A stretch of DNA of 64,000 nucleotides from Streptomyces sp. NBC_00525 (GCF_036346595.1 NZ_CP107834.1:6572001-6636000); one strand, 5' to 3'; positions 1 to 10,037 are shown, counted from the stretch's first letter. The notes: generated from the sequence alone by a model not told the origin. A program made the numbers and translations.

Positions 1-34
1 TTCGCTCGTTCCTCACCGTCACAGGCAGGCATCG

Positions 35-1627
35 ATGACCGCGTTCCACCCCTTCACGCCCTCCGGACCCTCCCGGCGCTCCACCCTGCGCGCCGCGGGC
101 GGCGGCGCCCTGCTCCTCGGACTCGGTGCCGCGGGCTGCCGCTCAGCGGTGTCGGAAGCCGCGTCCGCCCCGCAGGGCGCGAGCGCCGCACCCCGGCGCG
201 GGGGCGTGCTGAACGTCGCCGTGGACAGCGACTTCACCCCCGCCCTGCTGTTCGCCCAGAGCGGCCAGTCACTCCAACAGCGGCTGATCTACAACACCCT
301 CACCCGCTACGACGACCGCCTTCGCCCCCAACCCGAACTGGCCGCCTCCTGGACGTACGCGGACGACGGACGCGCCATCACGCTCCGGCTGCGCGACGAC
401 GTCACCTTCCACAACGGCCGCCCGTTCACCGCGGACGATGTCGTCTTCGCCGTGAAGAACCTCCAGGACCCGTTGCGCGCCGCCCAGTTGCGCAGCACTG
501 CGGCCGCGATCACCGGCTTCGAGAAGCGCGGCGACCACGAACTGGTGCTCAAGCTGGCGCACCCGGTGAACAACCTCTTCGACCTGTTCGAGTTCATGGT
601 CATCGCGGACCCGGAGAGCGTCGAGGACGCCGTCACCGGCCGGAAACTCATCGGGACCGGCCCGTTCCGGCTGCGGAAGTGGAGCCCCGGCAGCGGGCTC
701 AGCCTGACCCGCAACGACACCTACTGGCAGCCCGGCCGGCCCTACCTCGACGGCGTCGAACTGCGTGTCGTCACCCAGGCCGACGCGCTGATCTCGTCCC
801 TGCGCTCCGGTCAGTCCCAGCTCTCCTTTGATGTGCCCGGCCGAAGCCTCGGCGCCGTCAGGAGCGATCCGGGGCTGGTCGTCAGCGACTACGACACCGG
901 CGCCGGAGCCGTCTACCTCGGAGTCGACACCACCGTCGCCCCGCTGGACAACCGCACCGTCCGCCAGGCGCTCGCCTGGGCCGTGGACCGGGACCGGCTG
1001 GTCGCCCAGGCCCTCGGCGGATACGGCCTCGCCTCCGCCGCCCCCTGGCCCAGATCCTCACCCGCCTTCACTGAGGCCGGCCGCACCCACTACACCCACG
1101 ACCCGGCCAGAGCCCGGCAGTTGCTCAAATCGGCCGGGCACAGCCGGCTCGCCTTCCCGATGCTGCACATCGCACTACCCGGCGAGACCGCCATAGCCGA
1201 GTCCATCCAGTACGACCTCGAACAGGTCGGCGTCCACGTCACCCTCCGGCCCACCGACGGGGCGACCGCGCAGAAGAAACTCATCTCGCAGGACATGCCG
1301 GCCCTCTGGTCGCTCGGCCACGGCTTCGCACAGGTGCAGCCCTCCACGCTCGCCGTCAGCGCGTACCCCTTCAACGAGGCCAAGAACACCTCCAAGTACC
1401 GCTCGGCCGCCTACACCAAGGTCGTACGGGAAGCCTGGACCGCGCCCGCGACCGATACGGCCGCCGCCAACGCCGCACACCGCAGGATCTCCGCCCTCCT
1501 GCTCGACGAGGCGTTCCTCATCGACCTCGCCGTACGCGGACAGGTCCAGGTCTCCAGCCGCCGGCTGCACGGAGCGACGCTCAACAAGTTCTCCTACCTG
1601 AACCTCGACCACGCCTACCTGGTATGA
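35..1627 (+). CDS. ABC transporter substrate-binding lipoprotein, family 5
   Basis: This 530-residue protein is an extracytoplasmic solute-binding protein of the SBP_bac_5 (peptide/nickel) family. It captures a peptide-like or metal-complex ligand for the permeases encoded downstream. The N-terminus has a twin-arginine stretch (SRRSTLRAAGG) followed by a hydrophobic segment and a lipobox-like LGAAGC, so Tat export and lipid anchoring are likely. The family-typical pattern 'TWTY..DG..ITLRLRDDVTFHNGRPFTADDV' is visible around residues 105-140. Its stop is one base from the start of the first permease. Only a weak ribosome site precedes the ATG. The ligand cannot be read from sequence. Confidence 0.9.
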   Translation: MTAFHPFTPSGPSRRSTLRAAGGGALLLGLGAAGCRSAVSEAASAPQGASAAPRRGGVLNVAVDSDFTPALLFAQSGQSLQQRLIYNTLTRYDDRLRPQPELAASWTYADDGRAITLRLRDDVTFHNGRPFTADDVVFAVKNLQDPLRAAQLRSTAAAITGFEKRGDHELVLKLAHPVNNLFDLFEFMVIADPESVEDAVTGRKLIGTGPFRLRKWSPGSGLSLTRNDTYWQPGRPYLDGVELRVVTQADALISSLRSGQSQLSFDVPGRSLGAVRSDPGLVVSDYDTGAGAVYLGVDTTVAPLDNRTVRQALAWAVDRDRLVAQALGGYGLASAAPWPRSSPAFTEAGRTHYTHDPARARQLLKSAGHSRLAFPMLHIALPGETAIAESIQYDLEQVGVHVTLRPTDGATAQKKLISQDMPALWSLGHGFAQVQPSTLAVSAYPFNEAKNTSKYRSAAYTKVVREAWTAPATDTAAANAAHRRISALLLDEAFLIDLAVRGQVQVSSRRLHGATLNKFSYLNLDHAYLV

Positions 1628-1628
1628 C

Positions 1629-2573
1629 ATGCGCCGCTACCTGATCCGGCGGCTGCCGTCCGCCCTCCTCGTCCTGCTCGCCGCCTCCTTCCTCATCTTC
1701 ACCATCCTCCGGCTCGTCCCCGGCGACCCCGCCACCGCGCTCGCCGGACCCGACGCGGACGCGGCGACCGTCGCCGCCATCCGCGACCGGCTCGGCCTCG
1801 ACGCACCCCTGCTCACCCAGTACGCCCAGTGGATCGGCTCCCTGCTCACCGGGGACCTCGGACCGTCGTACGCGATCGGCGGGCAGACCGCCGACCTCAT
1901 CGGCGCCGGACTCTGCGCGACCGCCGAACTCACCCTCGGCGCCCTGCTGTTCATGATCGTGCTCGGTACGGCCTTCGGTGTCCTCGGCGCCACCTCGCGC
2001 AACCGGTGGCTCACCGCCGCCGTCCGCGTCGTCACCACCGCCGCCCTGGCCGTGCCGCCGTTCGTCAGCGGGGTCCTGCTCGTCCTGGTCCTCGCCGTGG
2101 CCCTGCCGGTGCTGCCGCCCGGCGGCCGGGTCGCCTTCCTGAGCGCACCCGACCTCGCCGTCCAGTACCTGGCGCTGCCGGCGCTCTGCCTGGCCCTGCC
2201 CGGCGCAGCCGTACTCGGCCGCTACCTCCGGGACGGCATCGAACGCGGGCTCGCCGAGGACCACATCCGCACCGCCACCGCCGCCGGAATCGCCCCGCGC
2301 CGGCTGCTGTGGCGCCACACCCTGCCCAACGCCCTGCCGCCCGTCGTCACCCTGCTCGGCATGCAGATCGGCAACCTCCTCGGCGGCGCCGTGCTCGTCG
2401 AGGCCATCTTCGCCTGGCCGGGCCTCGGACAACTCGCCGAACAGGGCCTCCAGCGCCGCGACTACCCCGTCGTCCAGGACCTGCTGCTGCTCCTGGTCGC
2501 CGTCTTCGTCCTCGTCCAACTGCTCACCGACCTCGTCTACGCCTGGCTCGACCCCCGCATCAGGTGGGAGTGA
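1629..2573 (+). CDS. ABC transporter permease, DppB/NikB-like
   Basis: This 314-residue integral membrane protein is the first permease of a peptide/nickel-type importer. It opens with the family-typical RRYLIRRLPSALLVLLAASF segment and has about six hydrophobic helices. The EAA-type loop that contacts the ATPase lies near residues 215-240 (HIRTATAAGIAPRRLLWRHTLPNA). It starts one base after the binding-protein stop, and its TGA overlaps the GTG of the next permease, so the genes are translationally coupled. Confidence 0.9.
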   Translation: MRRYLIRRLPSALLVLLAASFLIFTILRLVPGDPATALAGPDADAATVAAIRDRLGLDAPLLTQYAQWIGSLLTGDLGPSYAIGGQTADLIGAGLCATAELTLGALLFMIVLGTAFGVLGATSRNRWLTAAVRVVTTAALAVPPFVSGVLLVLVLAVALPVLPPGGRVAFLSAPDLAVQYLALPALCLALPGAAVLGRYLRDGIERGLAEDHIRTATAAGIAPRRLLWRHTLPNALPPVVTLLGMQIGNLLGGAVLVEAIFAWPGLGQLAEQGLQRRDYPVVQDLLLLLVAVFVLVQLLTDLVYAWLDPRIRWE

Positions 2574-3484
2574 CCCCGACGAACCCGACCCCCGGCCCCC
2601 GCGCCACCGCCCCCTCCCCGGCAGCCGCGCCGCCCCCGGCCGCCCGCACCCCGCGCTCCACCGCCCGCAGCCGCCACCCCTACCGCACCGCGCTGGCCAC
2701 CGCCCGCGCCCGCACCGGCCTCGCCCTCGTCGGCGCGGTCGTCCTCGCCGGGCTCCTCGCCCCGCTGCTCGCCGGACACGGGCCCACCGACCAGAGCGGG
2801 CAGAGCCTCGCCGGACCCGGCACCGCCGGACACCTCCTGGGCACCGACGACCTCGGCCGCGACCTGCTCAGCCGGGTGCTGTACGGCATCCGCACCGATC
2901 TCGGCATCATCTCCGTAGCCGTGCCCGCCGGGGCCGCGCTCGGCTGCCTGCTCGCCCTGGCCGCAGCCGCCCACCCTCTGGCCGACACGGTCGTCCAACG
3001 CGTCTTCGACCTGCTCCTCGCCTTCCCCGGCCTCATCCTCGCGCTCGCCGTCACCGCGATCCTCGGCCCCGGCCGCATCCCCGTCGTCCTCGTCATCGCC
3101 CTCGCCGAGGTCCCGGTGTTCGGCCGGCTGCTGCGCGGCGGCATCCTCGTCGAGCGGGAGCGCGAATACGTCACCGCCGCCCGCGTCGGCGGCACACCGG
3201 GCCACCGGCTCCTGGCCCGGCACATCCTGCCCAACGCGGCCGATCCGCTCGTCGTGCAACTCGCCGTCTCGCTGACCGTCGCCGTCTTCATCGAGGGCGC
3301 CATGAGCTTCCTCGGCGTCGGCGTCCGGCCGCCGCAGCCCACCCTCGGCGCCGTCCTCAGCCAGGCCATGCCCTACCTCGCCAGGGCCCCGCACTTCGCC
3401 GCCGGACCCCTGATCACCGTGACCGCACTCGTCCTCGGCCTCTCACTCGTCGCCGAGGCGCTCAACCGGGAGATACGCCGATGA
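2570..3484 (+). CDS. ABC transporter permease, DppC/NikC-like
   Basis: This second permease has about 304 residues. I chose the GTG at 2570, which overlaps the previous TGA in a GTGA, because the same reading frame upstream is only an arginine-proline rich shadow of the first permease. A proline-rich cytoplasmic N-terminus of about 40 residues precedes the first helix. The motif GTDDLGRDLLSRVLYG, typical of DppC-type subunits, is present, and the EAA loop (YVTAARVGGTPGHRLLARHILPNA) lies in the second half. Its stop overlaps the ATPase start. Confidence 0.9.
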   Translation: MTPTNPTPGPRATAPSPAAAPPPAARTPRSTARSRHPYRTALATARARTGLALVGAVVLAGLLAPLLAGHGPTDQSGQSLAGPGTAGHLLGTDDLGRDLLSRVLYGIRTDLGIISVAVPAGAALGCLLALAAAAHPLADTVVQRVFDLLLAFPGLILALAVTAILGPGRIPVVLVIALAEVPVFGRLLRGGILVEREREYVTAARVGGTPGHRLLARHILPNAADPLVVQLAVSLTVAVFIEGAMSFLGVGVRPPQPTLGAVLSQAMPYLARAPHFAAGPLITVTALVLGLSLVAEALNREIRR

Positions 3485-5358
3485 CCGCACCACCCGCACT
3501 GCTGGAGGTCCACGGCCTCGGCGTCGACTTCACCGCCCCCGACGGAACACCCCTGCACGCCGTACGCGACGTCTCCTTCATCCTGCGCCGGGGCGAGACC
3601 CTGGCCCTCGTCGGCGAGTCCGGGTCCGGCAAATCCACCACCGCACTCGCCCTGAACCGCATGCTGCCCGGCACCGGCCGCATCACCACGGGCACCGTCC
3701 GCCTGGACGGCCGCGACCTGACCACGGCAACCGAAGCGGAACTGCGGACCGTGCGCGGCGCCCGCATCGGCATGGTTTTCCAGGACCCCATGACCGCCCT
3801 CAACCCCGTCCTCACCGCCGGCCGCCACATCGACGAGGTCCTGCGCGCCCACGGCCACCGCGACAAGGCCGCCCGCCGCGCCCGCACCCTCGAACTCCTG
3901 GACCGCGTCGGCATCCGGGACCCGCACCGCCGCGCCGACGACCACCCGCACCGGTTCTCCGGGGGCCAGCGCCAGCGCATCCTCATCGCCGCGGCCCTCG
4001 CCGCCGAACCCGACATCCTCCTCGCCGACGAACCGACCACCGCACTCGACGCCACCGTCCAGGACCAGATCCTCACCCTGCTCGGCGACCTCAACCGCGA
4101 GACCGGCACCGCCCTCGTCCTCATCACCCACAACATGGGCGTCGTCGCCCGCTCCTGCGAACGCGTCCTCGTCATGTACGCCGGCACCGTCGTCGAGGAC
4201 GGGCCCACCGCCGACGTCCTCACCCGCCCCCGCCACCCCTACACCGCCGGACTCCTGGCCGCCGTACCGCGCCTCGCCTCCCCGTCCGGCACTCGCCTCA
4301 CCGGCATCCCCGGCAGCCCGCCCGACCTCGCCCTGCTCGGGAACGGCTGCGCCTTCGCCGAACGCTGCACCCTCGCCGAGGACCGCTGCCGCACCGCGGC
4401 CCCGCCGCTCGCGCGGGTGGCCGCAGGAGTGCGCGTCGCCTGCCTCCCCGCCGTCGGACGCGCCGAACCGCTGCCCGCCCCGGCCGCCCCCGCCCGTGTC
4501 CGGCGCCCCGCGCCCGGCGCGGTCGTCCTGGAGGCGGACGGGCTGACCAAGACGTACGGGGGACGCGGCGCCCGACGACGCGGAACGCCCGCGCTCGACG
4601 GGGTGTCGCTCAGCCTCGCGGAGGGCGAGACGCTGGGCATCGTCGGCGAGTCCGGCTCCGGCAAGTCCACCCTGGCCCGCGTCCTCGCCCACGCCCACAC
4701 CGCGGACGCCGGCACGCTGCGGCTGCGCGGCCAGGACATCACCCGGCCCTCACGGCGCGCCCTGCACACGGTGCGCCGGCAGATCCAGATGGTGTTCCAG
4801 GACCCCTACGCCTCCCTCAACCCGCGCCTGACGGTCGGCGAGATCATCGCCGAACCGCTCGTCGCGTTCGGGCTCGGTGACCGCGCCGCCCGCCGGGAAC
4901 GCGTCGCGGAACTCCTGGAACTCGCCGGCCTGGACCCCGCCGTCGCCGGACGCCATCCGCGCGCCTTCTCCGGCGGCCAGCGCCAGCGCATCGGCATCGC
5001 CCGCGCACTCGCCCCCCAACCCTCCGTCCTCATCTGCGACGAACCCGTCTCCGCACTCGACGTGTCCGTCCAGGCCCAGATCACCGGACTGCTCACCGAC
5101 CTCCAGCGCGACCTCGGGCTCGCCCTCGTCTTCATCGCCCACGACCTCGCCGTCGTCCGGCAGGTCAGCCACCGCATCGCCGTCATGCACGGGGGCCGCG
5201 TCGTGGAGACCGGCAGCGCCGACCAGGTCTGCGAACACCCCCGCGACCCGTACACCCGCGCACTGCTCGCCGCCGTCCCCGAACCCGTACCGGAGATCGA
5301 TTGGCGACGGCTCCCGCGCGGGTCTAACGTCGGGGGAGTGAACGACCTCGTTCACTGA
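3481..5358 (+). CDS. Fused double-ATPase subunit of peptide/nickel ABC importer (DppD-DppF type)
   Basis: This 625-residue protein carries two complete nucleotide-binding domains, at about residues 5-260 and 345-600. Each has a Walker A GESGSGKST, an SGGQRQRI signature and a Walker B (ILLADEPTTALD and VLICDEPVSALD). After the first domain there is a cysteine-containing oligopeptide-transporter C-terminal module (CAFAERCTLAEDRC). In many bacteria these domains are two separate genes. The ATG at 3481 overlaps the permease stop, so this is the last gene of the four-gene importer operon. Confidence 0.92.
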   Translation: MTAPPALLEVHGLGVDFTAPDGTPLHAVRDVSFILRRGETLALVGESGSGKSTTALALNRMLPGTGRITTGTVRLDGRDLTTATEAELRTVRGARIGMVFQDPMTALNPVLTAGRHIDEVLRAHGHRDKAARRARTLELLDRVGIRDPHRRADDHPHRFSGGQRQRILIAAALAAEPDILLADEPTTALDATVQDQILTLLGDLNRETGTALVLITHNMGVVARSCERVLVMYAGTVVEDGPTADVLTRPRHPYTAGLLAAVPRLASPSGTRLTGIPGSPPDLALLGNGCAFAERCTLAEDRCRTAAPPLARVAAGVRVACLPAVGRAEPLPAPAAPARVRRPAPGAVVLEADGLTKTYGGRGARRRGTPALDGVSLSLAEGETLGIVGESGSGKSTLARVLAHAHTADAGTLRLRGQDITRPSRRALHTVRRQIQMVFQDPYASLNPRLTVGEIIAEPLVAFGLGDRAARRERVAELLELAGLDPAVAGRHPRAFSGGQRQRIGIARALAPQPSVLICDEPVSALDVSVQAQITGLLTDLQRDLGLALVFIAHDLAVVRQVSHRIAVMHGGRVVETGSADQVCEHPRDPYTRALLAAVPEPVPEIDWRRLPRGSNVGGVNDLVH

Positions 5359-5381
5359 CGGCACGAGCGGCCGGCGAACCG

Positions 5382-6926
5382 ATGACGGATTCCCACGCGA
5401 GCACCGCACAGGCCACCGCGACCCCGCGGAAGGGGCGGGGTGGCGGGATCGCCCTGCTGGTCATCTGCTCCTGCCAGCTGATGGTGGTCCTGGACATCAC
5501 CATAGTCAACATCGCCCTCCCGCACATCCAGACCGCGCTGGGCTTCTCCACCGAGAACCTGTCCTGGGTGATCAACGCCTACACCCTGACCTTCGGCGGC
5601 CTGCTGCTGCTCGGCGGGCGGCTCGGAGACATCCTCGGGCGGCGCCGGGTCTTCATGACCGGCGTCGCCCTCTTCGTCTTCGCCTCCCTGCTCGGAGGCA
5701 TCGCCCAGGAATCCTGGCAACTGCTCGCCGCCCGCGCCCTGCAGGGCGTCGGCGGAGCCATCGCCTCGCCGACCGCGCTCGCCCTCATCACGACCACCTT
5801 CCGCGAAGGCCCCGCGCGCAACAGGGCCTTCGGCGTGTTCGCCGCCGTCTCGGCGGGCGGCAGCGCCATCGGGCTCCTCGCCGGCGGCGTGCTGGTCGAA
5901 TGGCTGGACTGGCGGTGGATCTTCTTCGTCAACGTGCCCATCGGCATCCTGATCGTGCTGGCCACCCGGCGCTACATCCAGGAGTCCGAACGCCACCCGG
6001 GCCACTTCGACCTCGTCGGCGCCCTCACCGCGACCCTGGGCATGGTGTGCCTCGTCTACGGCTTCATCCGGGCCTCCGAGGAGGGCTGGAGCGACCCGCT
6101 GACGCTGGGTGCGTTCGCCGCGGCCGTCGTGCTGCTCGGCCTGTTCATCGGCATAGAGAACCGCTCCCGGCAGCCCATCACACCGCTGTGGATGTTCCGC
6201 GACCGCAACCGTGCCGGCACCTACGGCATCATGCTGAGCCTTGCCGCGGCCATGTTCGGAATGTTCTTCTTCCTGACCCTGTTCGTGCAGAACATCCTCG
6301 GCTTCAGCCCGCTGCGCACCGGGCTCGCCTTCCTGCCGGTCAGCGTCATCATCGCCGTCGGGGCCGGATTCACCTCCCGGCTGCTGCCGCGCTGGGGCCC
6401 CAAACCGTTCATGGTGACCGGCGCCGTGCTCGCGGCGGTCGGACTCGGCTGGCTCACCCGGACCGACGTCCACAGCACCTACGCGGGCAGCCTGCTGGGC
6501 CCGGTACTGGTCTTCGGCCTCGGCATGGGCCTGCAGTTCGTGTCACTGACCCTGATGGCGCTCTCCGGCGTCGAACCCCGCGAGTCGGGCGCGGCCTCCG
6601 GCATCCTCAACACCACCCAGCAGGTGGGCGGATCGCTGGGTCTGTCCATCCTCGTCACCGTCTTCGGCACCGCCAGCCGCAACGAGGCGACCGACCAGGT
6701 ACCCGGGTTCATGGCCGAGGCCACCCCGGCCCAGCTCGCGCAGTTCCGGCGGACCGGACAGCTGCCGGGGCCCTGGGGCGAACAGGTCCTGGCCTCGGGC
6801 GTCTCCACCGCGTTCCTCGCCGCGGCGGCCTTCGCCGTCGCCGCGGCCCTGATCGCGCTGTTCGTCATCCAGGTCCGCCCCTCCGACCTGGAACGGCTGC
6901 GCGGCAGCGGACGGCCGGGCCCCTGA
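5382..6926 (+). CDS. MFS drug exporter, DHA2 family (14 TM)
   Basis: This 514-residue multidrug-type proton antiporter has the length and roughly 14 hydrophobic segments of the DHA2 (EmrB/QacA) family. The family pattern 'VVLDITIVNIALPHIQ..LGFS..NLSWVINAYTL' lies near residues 30-65, followed by GGRLGDILGRRRVF. It begins 23 bases after the importer ATPase and could be read through from that operon, although no strong ribosome site is visible. The substrate is unknown. Confidence 0.9.
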   Translation: MTDSHASTAQATATPRKGRGGGIALLVICSCQLMVVLDITIVNIALPHIQTALGFSTENLSWVINAYTLTFGGLLLLGGRLGDILGRRRVFMTGVALFVFASLLGGIAQESWQLLAARALQGVGGAIASPTALALITTTFREGPARNRAFGVFAAVSAGGSAIGLLAGGVLVEWLDWRWIFFVNVPIGILIVLATRRYIQESERHPGHFDLVGALTATLGMVCLVYGFIRASEEGWSDPLTLGAFAAAVVLLGLFIGIENRSRQPITPLWMFRDRNRAGTYGIMLSLAAAMFGMFFFLTLFVQNILGFSPLRTGLAFLPVSVIIAVGAGFTSRLLPRWGPKPFMVTGAVLAAVGLGWLTRTDVHSTYAGSLLGPVLVFGLGMGLQFVSLTLMALSGVEPRESGAASGILNTTQQVGGSLGLSILVTVFGTASRNEATDQVPGFMAEATPAQLAQFRRTGQLPGPWGEQVLASGVSTAFLAAAAFAVAAALIALFVIQVRPSDLERLRGSGRPGP

Positions 6927-6953
6927 ACCCCGCCCGCCCGCGCCGCGCCCGGT

Positions 6954-9245
6954 TCAGCCCTTGACGGTGAAGCCCGCCCTCAACAGATCCTCGTCCCGCG
7001 ACGACGGACCGACCAGCAGCTCGAACGCGCCCGGCTCGACCACCCGCCGGCCCCCGGCGTCCACCAGGCTGCACGCGGCCACCGGCAGTTCGACGAGCAC
7101 CTCGCGCGACTCGCCCGGCTCGAGCCGCACCTGCCGGTACGCCTTCAACTCCTTCTCCGCCCACGTCACGGACGTCACCGAGTCGCTCACGTACGCCTGT
7201 ACGGTCTCCAGCGCCGGACGCCGGCCCGTGTTGGAGACGACGACGCGCGCCCGCAGCGTGTCGCCCGCGCCCAGGACGTCGCTCAGCACCTCCAGGCCCG
7301 CGTACTCCACGGTCGTGTAGCTCAGGCCCTCGCCGAACGCGAACGCGGGCCGCTGCGTCAGATCCGCGTACCGGGTGCCGTGCTGGCCGCGCAACTGGTT
7401 GTAGTACGTCGGCTGCTGCCCGGCATGCCGGGCGAACGACACCGGCAGCCGGCCGGACGGCTCCACGAGCCCGAGGACCAGCTCCGCCACCGCACGGCCG
7501 CCCAGCATGCCCGGATTGAAGGCGTACACCACGGCCGACGCACGGTACGCGGACGGCGGCAGCACCAGCGGCTTGGAGGCGACGACCACCACGGTGAACG
7601 GCCTGCCCGTCGCCGCGAGCGCGTCCAGCAGCGCGATCTGCCCGCCGATCAGCTCCAGCGTCGCGGTCGAACGCCCCTCACCGATCAGCTCGATGCGGTC
7701 GCCCACCACGGCCACGACATGGTCGGCGGCCTCCGCCGCCGCGACCGCCTCCGCGATCAGGGCCTCGGACGGCTCCGCCGGGACCACGATCTCCGGGCGC
7801 GGCTGCCCGTCCGGGAAGAAGGCCCCCTCCGGGTCCGGGCCCACCGTCAGGATGTCCGCGCCGCGTGCGTGCGTGACGGTCCACCCGGCCGGCACATGCT
7901 CCCGGAAGCCGTCGAGCACGGTACGGATCATGGCGCGCGGCTGCCCGTCCGGCAGCCAGTCCGCCTGGCCCGACGAGCCCGCCCAGTCCCCGAGCTGCGT
8001 CTGCGCGTCGTCCGCGTTGGGCCCGATCACGGCCACCGTACGCGGCGCGCTCTCCTCCCGCGCCACCGCACGCCCGTCCGCGCCGGCCGCGTACCCGCCG
8101 TCCAGCGGCAGGGTGCCGTCGTTGGCCAGCAGCACCAGCGAGCGGCGGGCCGCCTCCAGGTTCAGCTCGGTGTGCCCGGCGCTCGCGATGACGGCGCGCT
8201 GGCGGGCCCGGTCGGGATGGCGCGGGTTCTCGAACAGCCCCAGCTCGAACTTGAGCGTGAGGATGCGCGCCACCGCCGCGTCGATCTCCGCCTCGTCCAG
8301 CCGCCCGGCCGCCACGGCCCGCTGGGCGCCCTCGAAGAAGTCCGGCGTCGTCATCACCACGTCGTTGCCGGCCCGGACCGCCGCCGCGGCCGCCTGCGCG
8401 TGGTCCGCGTACACCTTCTGCTCCCACACCATGCGCCCGACGTTGTCCCAGTCGGTCACCAGCGTGCCCGTGTACCCCCACTCGCCGCGCAGCACCTCGT
8501 TCAGCAGCCAGTCGTTGACAGTGATGGGGACGCCGTCCATCGACTGGTAGCCCAGCATGAACGTACGGCACCCCTCCCTCGCGACCCGCTCGAACGGCGG
8601 CAGGAACCACGAACGCAGCTTGCGCCGCGAGATGTCGGCCTCGCTGGCGTCCCGGCCGCCCTGGGTCTCGGAGTAGCCCGCGAAGTGCTTGGCGCAGGCC
8701 AGGATCGCCGTCGGATCGTCAAGACCCTCGCCCTGGTAGCCGCGCACCATCGCCGAGGCCAGCTCGCCGATCAGGAACGGGTCCTCGCCGAACGTCTCGC
8801 TCACCCGGCCCCAGCGCAGATCCCGCGTGACGCACAGCACCGGCGAGAACGTCCAGTGGACCCCGGTCGCCGCCACCTCCACGGCCGTCGCCCGCGCCAC
8901 CCGCTCCAGCAGCCGCGCGTCCCAGCTCGCGGCCATGCCCAGCTGGGTGGGGAAGATCGTCGCGCCCTCCCAGAACGAGTGTCCGTGGATGCAGTCCTCG
9001 GCGACCAGCAGCGGGATGCCCAGCCGGGTACGCCGGGTCAGCTCCGCCGCCTCCAGGACCCGTTCGGGCGAGGCGTGCAGGATCGAGCCCACGTGCAGGT
9101 CCTCGATGTGCTCCCGCACCCCGTCCTTGGCGTTCAGCTGGAGCATCTGCCCGACCTTCTCGGGCAGCGTCATCCGGCCGACCAGGTCCGCGACGCGCTC
9201 CGGAACGGGCAGGCGGGGGTCGAGATAGGGCAGGGAGGAGCCCAC
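6954..9245 (-). CDS. Glycoside hydrolase family 3 beta-glucosidase/beta-xylosidase
   Basis: This protein of about 763 residues has the GH3 layout: an N-terminal TIM barrel, an alpha/beta sandwich and a C-terminal fibronectin-III-like domain. The barrel contains the KHFAGY segment and the nucleophile motif GTLVTDWDNV. No signal peptide is seen, so it probably acts in the cytoplasm on imported oligosaccharides. I prefer the GTG at 9245 over the one at 9260 because AAAGGAAC lies at proper distance before the former. It is divergent from a TetR gene and convergent with the MFS gene. Confidence 0.9.
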   Translation of the reverse strand: MGSSLPYLDPRLPVPERVADLVGRMTLPEKVGQMLQLNAKDGVREHIEDLHVGSILHASPERVLEAAELTRRTRLGIPLLVAEDCIHGHSFWEGATIFPTQLGMAASWDARLLERVARATAVEVAATGVHWTFSPVLCVTRDLRWGRVSETFGEDPFLIGELASAMVRGYQGEGLDDPTAILACAKHFAGYSETQGGRDASEADISRRKLRSWFLPPFERVAREGCRTFMLGYQSMDGVPITVNDWLLNEVLRGEWGYTGTLVTDWDNVGRMVWEQKVYADHAQAAAAAVRAGNDVVMTTPDFFEGAQRAVAAGRLDEAEIDAAVARILTLKFELGLFENPRHPDRARQRAVIASAGHTELNLEAARRSLVLLANDGTLPLDGGYAAGADGRAVAREESAPRTVAVIGPNADDAQTQLGDWAGSSGQADWLPDGQPRAMIRTVLDGFREHVPAGWTVTHARGADILTVGPDPEGAFFPDGQPRPEIVVPAEPSEALIAEAVAAAEAADHVVAVVGDRIELIGEGRSTATLELIGGQIALLDALAATGRPFTVVVVASKPLVLPPSAYRASAVVYAFNPGMLGGRAVAELVLGLVEPSGRLPVSFARHAGQQPTYYNQLRGQHGTRYADLTQRPAFAFGEGLSYTTVEYAGLEVLSDVLGAGDTLRARVVVSNTGRRPALETVQAYVSDSVTSVTWAEKELKAYRQVRLEPGESREVLVELPVAACSLVDAGGRRVVEPGAFELLVGPSSRDEDLLRAGFTVKG

Positions 9246-9260
9246 GGGAGTTCCTTTCAC

Positions 9261-9397
9261 GACGTCGACGACGTTCTCGGGGTACGCGGAGGCCGCGCTC
9301 CGGGACCACCGTACGCCGAATACCGACCTAGTGGTAAGTAAGTGAGTATGGGAACGTACGCGGGACAGCCTGCCGAGACGACCGGGGAGCGAGCCGA
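9261..9397. promoter_or_regulatory. Divergent promoter region between GH3 and TetR genes
   Basis: This 137-base spacer must hold the promoters of both divergent genes. The one unusual element is a quasi-tandem tetranucleotide run, GTAAGTAAGTGAGTAT, near 9335-9350. It could be part of a TetR operator, but I see no clean dyad, so the assignment is tentative. Confidence 0.35.
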
Positions 9398-9997
9398 GTG
9401 ACCGGCGAGGAACGGCGTGGATACGCCAAGGGACGGGCCAGGCGCGAGGAGATCCTCGACCAGGCCATGGCGATGTTCGGCGAGGCCGGCTACCGGGGCG
9501 CCTCGCTGCGCGTGATCGCCACCCGCTGCGGCATCTCGCACCCCGGACTGCTCCACCACTTCCCGGCCAAGGAGGCTCTGCTGCTCGCCGTCCTGGAGCA
9601 CCGCGACGCGCTGGACGGGCAGTGGCTGGAGGAGGGGCGGCCGACCGGCGTGGACCGGCTGCGCCGCCTGGTCGGCCTCGCGGAGCTGAACGCGGGGCGG
9701 CGGGGGATCGTGGAGCTGTTCTGCGTGCTGTCGGCCGAGGCCACCGCCGCCGACCACCCGGCCCACGGCTACTTCGTCGAGCGGTACCGGGACTCGGTGC
9801 GTACGACGGAGGTCTCCTACGCGGAGGCCCGCGCGAAGGGGATGCTGCGGGACGACATCGATCCGGACGCGGCGGCCCGGCAGTTGATCGCGCTGATGGA
9901 CGGGCTCCAGATCCAGTGGCTGCTGAGCGACGGTGCGACGGACATGGCCGGGGTGCTGCGGGCGCACATCCGGGCGCAGTTGACCGTGCCGTTCTGA
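9398..9997 (+). CDS. TetR/AcrR-family transcriptional regulator
   Basis: This 199-residue protein has an N-terminal TetR helix-turn-helix at about residues 10-55 (REEILDQAMAMFGEAGYRGASLRVIA...ISHPGLLHHFPAKEALLLAVLE) and an all-helical ligand-binding C-terminal domain. The GTG at 9398 follows a GGGGAG ribosome site. The divergent position makes the GH3 glycosidase its likely target, probably repressed until a sugar ligand binds. That is context inference only. Confidence 0.88.
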   Translation: MTGEERRGYAKGRARREEILDQAMAMFGEAGYRGASLRVIATRCGISHPGLLHHFPAKEALLLAVLEHRDALDGQWLEEGRPTGVDRLRRLVGLAELNAGRRGIVELFCVLSAEATAADHPAHGYFVERYRDSVRTTEVSYAEARAKGMLRDDIDPDAAARQLIALMDGLQIQWLLSDGATDMAGVLRAHIRAQLTVPF

Positions 9998-10037
9998 ACC
10001 CGCCCGGGGACCGGGAGAGGTGAGGGCTCCCAGCCTC

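Noticed and set aside
1829..2569. N-terminal extension of the second permease that would give a 551-residue protein
   Set aside because: The extension is arginine/proline-rich shadow of the first permease. The GTG at 2570 overlapping the previous stop is the normal coupled start.
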